Assembly (NCBI RefSeq): GCF_002968575.1
Contig: NZ_PVBM01000021.1
Coordinates: 1-64,000 of the forward strand
Source: Neorhizobium huautlense
GTDB lineage: Bacteria; Pseudomonadota; Alphaproteobacteria; Rhizobiales; Rhizobiaceae
DNA: 64,000 bases
Direction of reading: 5' to 3'
The notes beneath the pieces were generated by a model. It was given only the letters and a program-made list of their open reading frames with translations. It was not told where the DNA came from and ran no database searches. This document shows, piece after piece, positions 58,262 through 64,000 of the stretch. The position numbers and the translations under genes were made by a program. Numbering within the stretch: the first letter of the stretch is position 1; every line of letters begins with the position of its first letter.

Positions 58262-58891
58262 ATGAACGGCGTCACTGTCATCGATCACCCGCTGGTGCAG
58301 CACAAGCTGACGATCATGCGCAAGAAGGAAACCTCCACGGCCGGCTTCCGGCGGCTGCTGCGCGAGATCTCGACGCTGCTGTGCTACGAGGTGACCCGCG
58401 ACCTCGAACTTACATATGAAACGATCGAGACCCCGCTCGTCGAAATGCAGGCTCCGATCCTCGAGGGCAAGAAGCTCGTCTTCGCCTCCATCCTGCGCGC
58501 CGGCAACGGCCTGCTCGAAGGCATGCTGGACCTCGTGCCGTCGGCCCGCGTCTCGCATATCGGCGTTTACCGCGATCATGAGACGCTGCAGCCGGTGGAA
58601 TACTATTTCAAGGCGCCGGAAGATATCGCGGAGCGGCTTGTCATCGTGGTGGACCCGATGCTTGCAACCGGCAATTCCTCGATCGCCGCCGTGGACAAGC
58701 TCAAGGAACGCGGCGCCCACAACATCCGCTTCCTCTGCCTGCTCGCCGCGCCGGAAGGCCTCAAGAATTTTCAATCGGTGCACCCGGACGTGAAGATCTA
58801 CACGGCCTCGATCGACAGCCACCTCAATGAAAAGGGGTATATCGTTCCAGGCCTGGGGGACGCCGGCGACCGCATGTACGGCACGAAGTAA
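58262..58891 (+). CDS. upp: Uracil phosphoribosyltransferase
   Basis: A 209-residue UPRTase, making UMP from uracil and PRPP. The PRPP loop is [56 protein letters not shown] and the C-terminal [19 protein letters not shown] (uracil-binding Gly-Leu-Gly-Asp-Ala-Gly-Asp) are hallmark. It recycles uracil released by pyrimidine nucleoside phosphorolysis. GAGGGAAG precedes the ATG. It ends the deoB-add-upp unit, with a strong terminator. Confidence 0.97.
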   Translation: MNGVTVIDHPLVQHKLTIMRKKETSTAGFRRLLREISTLLCYEVTRDLELTYETIETPLVEMQAPILEGKKLVFASILRAGNGLLEGMLDLVPSARVSHIGVYRDHETLQPVEYYFKAPEDIAERLVIVVDPMLATGNSSIAAVDKLKERGAHNIRFLCLLAAPEGLKNFQSVHPDVKIYTASIDSHLNEKGYIVPGLGDAGDRMYGTK

Positions 58892-58927
58892 TTCTTCAGG
58901 ATTTCCTTACCAAATTTCGAACTGAAG

Positions 58928-58955
58928 GACCTGCAAAACCTTTGCAGGTCTTTTT
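58928..58955 (+). terminator. Intrinsic terminator of upp
   Basis: GACCTGCAAA (58928-58937) and TTTGCAGGTC (58941-58950) form a perfect 10-bp stem with a three-base loop, followed by TTTTT. It is 37 bases after the upp stop. Confidence 0.92.
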
Positions 58956-59011
58956 GTTATGGTTTTTACGCTAATGGCAGACTATCGGGTTCCCATGATC
59001 GAGGGACATTC

Positions 59012-59524
59012 ATGCTCCTGCGCACCGTCATCTTCGCGGCCATAGCGGCTTTGCTTGCAACGCAGATCCCGTCGATGATCCAACTGGCCCACCAACCGCC
59101 GGCCACGACGGCGGCAGCTGAACCGGCACAACCACAATCGATCGCCGCGGCAGCCGGCAGTGCGGTGCTCGAAGCCGATGGCCGCGGGCATTTCAACGCG
59201 ACGTTCCGCATCAACGGCAAATCCGTGGATGGTTTGGTCGATACTGGAGCCTCGCTTGTTGCAATCAACGAAAGTACCGCCCGCAAGCTGGGTTTCGGCG
59301 CAAACAGCCTCGACTTCCGCTACACCGTCAATACCGCAAACGGCGGCACGGATGCGGCGCGTGTGGTGCTCGGCCGCATCGAGATCGGAGGCGTCCGCGT
59401 GAAAGACGTCGATGCCTTCGTGCTGCACGACAAGGCGCTATCCGGAACGCTCGTCGGCATGAGCTTCCTGAAAAAGCTGAAATCCTTCCAGGTCGAAGGC
59501 CGAAACCTGAAGCTCACCCAGTGA
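59012..59524 (+). CDS. Clan AA aspartic protease (TIGR02281 type)
   Basis: A 170-residue retropepsin-like aspartic protease anchored by an N-terminal membrane helix (LRTVIFAAIAALLATQIPSMIQL). The catalytic motif is VDTGAS in DGLVDTGASLVAINESTARKLGF; GTLVGMSFLKKL matches the TIGR02281 C-terminal motif. A linker rich in Ala/Pro/Gln spaces it from the membrane. Function in the periplasm is unknown. It sits between the convergent nucleoside units and is probably unrelated to them. Confidence 0.87.
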   Translation: MLLRTVIFAAIAALLATQIPSMIQLAHQPPATTAAAEPAQPQSIAAAAGSAVLEADGRGHFNATFRINGKSVDGLVDTGASLVAINESTARKLGFGANSLDFRYTVNTANGGTDAARVVLGRIEIGGVRVKDVDAFVLHDKALSGTLVGMSFLKKLKSFQVEGRNLKLTQ

Positions 59525-60835
59525 TCAGCCGATCCGTTTAAGGACAACAGGTGAAGCCGCGGGCGGTGCATCCGCGATGGTGCAAAACACCGCGACATCC
59601 CTTGCGATACGCTCCGCGTCCTCCTGGTTCTTCGCATGCACAGTGGCAATGGGCTCACCCTTCGAGACCTGCGTGCCGAGTGCCAGAAATCCGTTGATAC
59701 CCACTCGGTGATCGATGGAGTCCGCTGCGCGTTTGCGGCCGCCGCCGAGTTCCACCACAGCAAGACCGAGCCCGCGTGTATCGTATGAGGCAAGATAGCC
59801 ATTGCGCGGCGCCGGAACGTGCAGGCTCGCGGGAGCACGCTCCAGGTAGGCATCGGGCCGATCACAGAAATCGGCGGGTCCGCCAAGCGCGTGCACCATG
59901 CGTCCGAAACGCTCTTTCGCCTCGCCGGAGGAAAGCGCCCGACGCGCATTTTCCTCGGCGTGGCGCAAATCTCGAAAGAGACCGGCCTGCACCAGCATTT
60001 CGGCGGCTTCGGCCATGACCACGGCCTCAAGTCGCGAACCGGCCTTCAAGCCGGACAGGAATTTGAGGCAGTTGACGATTTCCAGCCCGTTGCCTGCGGC
60101 ATCCGCCAGCGGCTGGTTCATATCGGTCAGCAGCGCGGCCGTTTTCAGGCCTGCACCGTTCGCCACCTCGACCAGCGAGCGCGCCAACACTTCGGCTTCC
60201 TCCATGCTTTCCATGAAGGCGCCGTTGCCGACCTTTACATCGAGCACCAGGCTCCCGAGACCGGCCGCAAGCTTCTTGGACAGAATGGAGGCGGTGATCA
60301 GCGGCACCGATTCCACGGTCGCCGTCACGTCCCTGATCGCGTAGAGGCGGCGGTCCGCGGGCGCAAGAGCCGTCGTCTGTCCGATAATGGCACAACCGAC
60401 TTTCTCGACGACCCTCCGGAGCAGCGCTTCGTCCGGTATGACATTGTAGCCTGGGATCGACTGCAGCTTGTCAAGAGTTCCACCGGTATGGCCGAGGCCG
60501 CGGCTGGAAATCATCGGCACGGCCAGGCCGCAACTGGCAACGATCGGCGCCAGCATCAAGGAAACATTGTCTCCAACACCGCCGGTAGAATGTTTGTCTG
60601 CGATGGGCCGGCCAAGGCCGCCCCATTTCAGCACAGTCCCGGAATCGCGCATGGCCAGCGTCAACGCCACCGTCTCATCCCGGGACATGCCCCGAAAGAA
60701 CACAGCCATGGCGAAAGCGGCGGCCTGCCCTTCTGTGATTTCGTTCCTGGTGAGTGCTGCGATGAAGCCAGCAATCTCATCGGCGGCAAGTGTTTTCCCG
60801 TCGCGTTTACGACGAATGATTTCCTGTGGGATCAT
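59525..60835 (-). CDS. deoA: Thymidine phosphorylase
   Basis: A 436-residue nucleoside phosphorylase II. Key segments: EIIRRKRDGKTLAADEIAGFIAALTRNEITEGQAAAFAMAVFFRGMS; DKHSTGGVGDNVSLMLAPIVASCGLAVPMISSRGLGHTGGTLDKLQSIPGYN (phosphate and substrate site); and the C-terminal alpha/beta domain. It splits thymidine or deoxyuridine to base and deoxyribose 1-phosphate. It lies four bases after deoC on the minus strand; its stop directly abuts the convergent aspartic protease gene. Confidence 0.97.
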   Translation of the reverse strand: MIPQEIIRRKRDGKTLAADEIAGFIAALTRNEITEGQAAAFAMAVFFRGMSRDETVALTLAMRDSGTVLKWGGLGRPIADKHSTGGVGDNVSLMLAPIVASCGLAVPMISSRGLGHTGGTLDKLQSIPGYNVIPDEALLRRVVEKVGCAIIGQTTALAPADRRLYAIRDVTATVESVPLITASILSKKLAAGLGSLVLDVKVGNGAFMESMEEAEVLARSLVEVANGAGLKTAALLTDMNQPLADAAGNGLEIVNCLKFLSGLKAGSRLEAVVMAEAAEMLVQAGLFRDLRHAEENARRALSSGEAKERFGRMVHALGGPADFCDRPDAYLERAPASLHVPAPRNGYLASYDTRGLGLAVVELGGGRKRAADSIDHRVGINGFLALGTQVSKGEPIATVHAKNQEDAERIARDVAVFCTIADAPPAASPVVLKRIG

Positions 60836-60839
60836 TCTA

Positions 60840-61610
60840 TCAATAGCCGCTCGACACGCGGGCGCTGGTGCCGCCGCTCAACACACCCAAAATGTCATCA
60901 AGAAGGCCGGACGCTCCAAAACGGAATGTCGAGGGCATGATCCAGTTCGGACCCATGATGGTTTCGGCAAGGCGGAAATAAAGATCCGCGTCCGCTACGC
61001 TGCCGATGCCACCGGCCGGCTTGAAACCGACGCGTTTCCGGGAGTCACGGATCGCCTGCAGCATGATGTCGGCAGCCTCCAGCGTCGCGTTGACCGCGAC
61101 CTTGCCCGTCGAGGTCTTGATGAAATCGGCACCTGCAGCGATCGCGAGTTCGGACGCGCGGCGGATGAGCGCGCTGTCTTTCAATTCACCCGTCTCCAGG
61201 ATCACTTTCAGGCAGGCTTGCGGGCAGGCGGCGCGCACGGCTTCGACCATTTCAGTCACCGCCGCCTCGTCGCCCGCCAGCAGCTTGCGATAGGGGATGA
61301 CCATGTCGATCTCGTCGGCACCATCCTCGATAGCCTTGCGGGTCTCGTCGATGACGGCCGCGACCGGCAGATCCCCGGTCGGGAAGTTTACGACGGTCGC
61401 TATCCGGACCGCATGGTCCGGCCCCAGAATGGCTCGCGCATGCGCAACAAAACGGGGCCAGATGCAGATTGCCGCCGTATGGCCGTAGGGCGTCTGGGCG
61501 CGCAGGCACAGTTTCTCGATCGCGGCATTGTCGCAATCGTCGCGCAAATTCGTCAGATCGAGAAGCGAGAGCGCGAAGGCTGCCGCCTCGCGCGGGCTCA
61601 GGAGTTCCAT
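60840..61610 (-). CDS. deoC: Deoxyribose-phosphate aldolase
   Basis: A 256-residue class I aldolase of the longer E. coli-like type. The Schiff-base Lys region is GADFIKTSTGKVAVNATLEAADIML; VRIATVVNFPTGDLPVAAVIDETRKAIEDGADEIDMVIPYR holds conserved Asp residues. It cleaves deoxyribose 5-phosphate to acetaldehyde and glyceraldehyde 3-phosphate, completing deoxynucleoside catabolism. A 118-base gap separates it from PNP upstream and contains an inverted repeat. Confidence 0.96.
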   Translation of the reverse strand: MELLSPREAAAFALSLLDLTNLRDDCDNAAIEKLCLRAQTPYGHTAAICIWPRFVAHARAILGPDHAVRIATVVNFPTGDLPVAAVIDETRKAIEDGADEIDMVIPYRKLLAGDEAAVTEMVEAVRAACPQACLKVILETGELKDSALIRRASELAIAAGADFIKTSTGKVAVNATLEAADIMLQAIRDSRKRVGFKPAGGIGSVADADLYFRLAETIMGPNWIMPSTFRFGASGLLDDILGVLSGGTSARVSSGY

Positions 61611-61647
61611 TTCGTGCCTCCCCGGGCTTGATCGAGCCGGTATAATT

Positions 61648-61661
61648 ATCGTTCAAACGAT
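61648..61661. promoter_or_regulatory. Inverted repeat upstream of deoC
   Basis: ATCGTT-CA-AACGAT, perfect 6-bp arms, 38-51 bases upstream of the deoC start. It may be an operator or part of a separate promoter for deoC-deoA. It does not resemble the deoB palindrome, so the two may be read by different proteins. Confidence 0.35.
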
Positions 61662-61728
61662 TAGAAGCAACCCGCCGAGGTTGCGCGGAACGTCACACGC
61701 CAAGTATCCAATTGAAATCTATCGTGTA

Positions 61729-62517
61729 TCAAGCCAACATTTCTTTTAAAATGGTAGCCAGACGCTGGCCGCCGACCGGCGCCATGTCCTTGGTTTCCTC
61801 GTGGCTGAGTTCGGCACCGGTCATGCCCGCGCCGAAATTGGTAATGACCGACGCGGCTGCTACCTTCATCCCGAAGTAGCGCGCCAGAATGACCTCCGGC
61901 ACAGTCGACATGCCGACCGCATCGGCGCCCAGGATACGTGCCATGCGAATTTCCGCCGGCGTTTCAAAGCTCGGGCCTGAAAACCACATATAGACGCCGG
62001 AAAACAACGGGATACCGCAGCGGATTGCGGCGTTGCGCATGCCGAGCGAAAGGGACGCGTCATAGGCGCTGGTCATGCCGACGAAACGACGGTCTCCCTC
62101 TTCACCGATCAGCGGGTTCAGGCCGGAATAATTGATATGATCGGTGATCTGCATCACCGATCCCGGCGGCATATCCTCACGCAGCGAGCCCGCGGAGTTC
62201 GTCAGGATCAGCGATTGAACGCCGATTCCCTTCATGACCTCGATCGGAAAGCGCATGGCCTTCGCATCGCCATGCTCGTAATAGTGCGCACGACCCGACA
62301 GCATGATGACCGGCTCTGCGCCGAGATAGCCGGCGACCAGCTCGCCCGCGTGGCCTGTAACGCCGCTTGCCGGAAACCCTTCCAGGGCGCCATAGGGCAC
62401 ACGAACCTGGTCCGTTACCTCTCCCACCAGCGAGCCGAGGCCGGAGCCGAGCACGATTGCGTGGCGCGGCACGAGACCGTCGAGGCGATCGACAAGGAGG
62501 TCGATGACTTCCTTCAT
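61729..62517 (-). CDS. Purine-nucleoside phosphorylase (trimeric type)
   Basis: A 262-residue class I PNP. Its hallmarks: AIVLGSGLGSLVGEV (phosphate loop), SGRAHYYEHGDAKAMRFPIEVMKGIGVQSLILTNSAGSL, SGPSFETPAEIRMARILGADAVGMSTVPEVILARYFGMKV. The usual LTNAAGG is LTNSAGS here, a modest substitution near the active site. It phosphorolyses (deoxy)inosine and guanosine. Its ATG overlaps the cdd stop by four bases (ATGA), so it is coupled to cytidine deaminase. Confidence 0.94.
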   Translation of the reverse strand: MKEVIDLLVDRLDGLVPRHAIVLGSGLGSLVGEVTDQVRVPYGALEGFPASGVTGHAGELVAGYLGAEPVIMLSGRAHYYEHGDAKAMRFPIEVMKGIGVQSLILTNSAGSLREDMPPGSVMQITDHINYSGLNPLIGEEGDRRFVGMTSAYDASLSLGMRNAAIRCGIPLFSGVYMWFSGPSFETPAEIRMARILGADAVGMSTVPEVILARYFGMKVAAASVITNFGAGMTGAELSHEETKDMAPVGGQRLATILKEMLA

Positions 62518-62906
62518 CCGATCACATCCGTTTCAAAGGCATAGGGCAGCAGCTCCGCCATGGTGACTGTCTTCTGGACGCCGGCATCGTCGCAAAGGTA
62601 GATGCGCGTATCGGCAGACGCGAATTCCGAGATCTTCTGACGGCAGCCGCCGCATGGCGTGCAGAGCGGCAGTTTTTCGGCAATGACGGCGAGTTCTACG
62701 ATCTTGCTGGCGCCGCCCATGATCATAGCACCGATCGCCGTCGGCTCCGCGCACCAACCCTGCGGGAAGGATAGGTTCTCGATATTGGCACCCAGGTAGA
62801 CGTTCCCGTCGTCCGCGCGAATCGCCACGCCCACGGGAAATTTCGAATAGGGCGCGTATGACTTTTTCATTGCCTCGCGGGCGGCTTCGAACAGCTCGTG
62901 AGACAT
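62514..62906 (-). CDS. cdd: Cytidine deaminase
   Basis: A 130-residue homotetrameric-type zinc deaminase. The zinc site comprises CAE in WCAEPTAIGAMIMGG (catalytic Glu) and P-C-x-x-C in LCTPCGGCRQKISEF; YSKFPVGVAIRADDGNVYLGANIENLSFPQG is the N-terminal substrate segment. It converts (deoxy)cytidine to (deoxy)uridine. The start lies three bases after the upstream permease gene, and the stop overlaps PNP. Confidence 0.96.
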   Translation of the reverse strand: MSHELFEAAREAMKKSYAPYSKFPVGVAIRADDGNVYLGANIENLSFPQGWCAEPTAIGAMIMGGASKIVELAVIAEKLPLCTPCGGCRQKISEFASADTRIYLCDDAGVQKTVTMAELLPYAFETDVIG

Positions 62907-62909
62907 ATC

Positions 62910-63881
62910 CTAGCGCTCCTTCGTGTAGGGGACGCCGCCGGCCTTCGGCGGGCGTGCAATGCCTATGAAGCCGGCAAGCAGCACACAGGTCAGGATATAG
63001 GGCAGTGCCTGGAAGATTTGCACAGGCACCTCCCCGATCAGCGGAAGCGATTTGCCCTGCATGAAGTTCGCAAAAGCGTCAAGAAAGCCGAAGAGGAGGC
63101 AGGCGAGCATGACCGGTACCGGCTTCCATTTCGCAAAGATCAGCGCCGCAAGCGCGATATATCCCTTGCCGGCCGACATGTTGTTGATGAATGCCGCCGA
63201 TTGGGCGATCGCCAGGTAAGTTCCCGCGAATCCCGCCAGGAAGCCGGTGACGATCAGCGCACGATACCGCAGCCAGCTCACCGAAATGCCCGCCGTATCC
63301 ACGGCGCCTGGATTTTCTCCCACGGCGCGCAGGCGCAGCCCGAAACGTGTCCGGTACAAAACCCACCAGGAGATCGGCACCATCAGAAACGCGATGTAAG
63401 TGAGGATATTGTTGCCGGAAATGACGTTCGCATAAAGAGGCCCGAGGATCGGCACGTCGCGTATCGCATCGGTACCCGGCAGGATGATCGGCGCGAACCG
63501 GCCCGAACCCGGCACCTGCGCCGTCCGGCCGCCTTGCCCGAACCACGCCTGACCGAGCACGATCGTCAAGCCGGCGGCCACGAAATTCAGAGCCACGCCG
63601 GAAACGATCTGGTTGCCGCGATTGGTGATCGAGGCAAAACCATGAATGAAAGAAAACGCGATCGCGACCAGGATGCCCGCCGCAAGGCCGAGCCAGGCGT
63701 TGCCGGTCCAGTAGGCGGCACAGGCCGAAGCGAAGGCGGAGACCAGCATCTTGCCTTCGAGGCCAATATCGAAAATCCCCGCCCGCTCCGAAAACAGCCC
63801 CGCCAGCGCAGTGAACAGCAAGGGGATGGACAGACGGACCGCCGAACCGAGAATGCCGATGAAAATATCGAAATAATCCAT
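62910..63881 (-). CDS. Nucleoside ABC transporter permease (second subunit)
   Basis: A 323-residue polytopic permease of the BPD_transp_2 family, like YufQ/NupQ of nucleoside ABC importers. Segments: SIPLLFTALAGLFSERAGIFDIGLEGKMLVSAFASACAAYWTG (family signature); ASITNRGNQIVSGVALNFVAAGLTIVLGQ; RTRFGLRLRAVGENPGAVDTAGISV (the ATPase-coupling EAA-like loop). About nine helices. It imports nucleosides together with the partially visible permease upstream and an ATPase and BMP-type binding protein outside the window. Cotranscribed with cdd. Confidence 0.94.
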   Translation of the reverse strand: MDYFDIFIGILGSAVRLSIPLLFTALAGLFSERAGIFDIGLEGKMLVSAFASACAAYWTGNAWLGLAAGILVAIAFSFIHGFASITNRGNQIVSGVALNFVAAGLTIVLGQAWFGQGGRTAQVPGSGRFAPIILPGTDAIRDVPILGPLYANVISGNNILTYIAFLMVPISWWVLYRTRFGLRLRAVGENPGAVDTAGISVSWLRYRALIVTGFLAGFAGTYLAIAQSAAFINNMSAGKGYIALAALIFAKWKPVPVMLACLLFGFLDAFANFMQGKSLPLIGEVPVQIFQALPYILTCVLLAGFIGIARPPKAGGVPYTKER

Positions 63882-63884
63882 GAG

Positions 63885-64000
63885 CTACTTCCCGGAAATC
63901 TGCTGGTAAAGCCGAACGATTGCCGGCCGAAGCATGTATTCCAGCGCGCCCGCAAAGAGGATCACCAGGCCCTGGATGACGACGATCATGTCACGGGTGA
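63885..64000 (-). CDS. Nucleoside ABC transporter permease (first subunit), partial
   Basis: Only the last 37 or so codons are inside the window, ending at a TAG at 63887-63885. The tail reads TRDMIVVIQGLVILFAGALEYMLRPAIVRLYQQISGK, a terminal hydrophobic helix and a short cytoplasmic end, as in YufP/NupP-like permeases. It ends three bases before the next permease, the usual order of nucleoside ABC importers. The remainder lies beyond position 64000. Confidence 0.8.
   Translation of the reverse strand, partial: TRDMIVVIQGLVILFAGALEYMLRPAIVRLYQQISGK

Overview
The window looks like chromosomal DNA of a Rhizobiaceae alphaproteobacterium (Rhizobium/Agrobacterium/Sinorhizobium type). It is GC-rich and densely coding. 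Its protein sequences, an Irr-type iron box in front of an mbfA-like gene, a Tad/Cpa (ctp-type) pilus locus with CtrA-like boxes, and a RIME-like palindromic repeat all point there. No rRNA, tRNA, CRISPR array, prophage or insertion sequence was recognised. The genus call is inference from protein resemblance; no search was run.

Layout. 1-3356: aldo/keto reductase, NTF2-like protein, an M15-like protein, and a MarR regulator with a tautomerase. 3353-8386 (minus): translation block infC-rpmI-rplT-pheS-pheT, with a probable AUU start on infC and a terminator/alternative hairpin ahead of pheS. 8567-17025: alpha/beta hydrolase, transglutaminase-like cysteine protease, mbfA with its Irr box, two tandem Tat-exported TRAP binding proteins without a permease, a cold-shock gene followed by a small protein and rpsU, an MFS transporter, and a 56-residue protein. 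17198-25808: TetR/MFS pair, secreted hydrolase, acetyltransferase with an XRE-cupin regulator, a YcaD-like MFS, lepA, and a YidB-like protein. 25809-27749: RIME-like repeat and small proteins.

27890-33145 is a regulated aromatic-catabolism module: MarR, flavin monooxygenase, TetR, LigI-like lactonase and a TctC binding protein, with clear palindromic operators at both regulators. 33198-39623 (minus) is a complete leucine/isovalerate (liu) operon, liuA-B-D-E-C, with overlapping or nearly touching genes. 39753-42879 holds a secreted protein, an NlpC/P60 hydrolase, a MarR regulator and an M17 aminopeptidase.

43016-55853 is a type IVc (Tad/Flp) pilus locus: tadD; flp, cpaA, cpaB-C-D-E-F, tadB, tadC on the minus strand; and a divergent set (secretin N-domain protein and two TadE-like pseudopilins). 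55962-64000 is a nucleoside salvage island: deoB-add-upp on plus, and nucleoside ABC permeases-cdd-PNP-deoC-deoA on minus, converging on a small aspartic protease gene. Together these import nucleosides, deaminate and phosphorolyse them, and feed deoxyribose phosphate into central metabolism.
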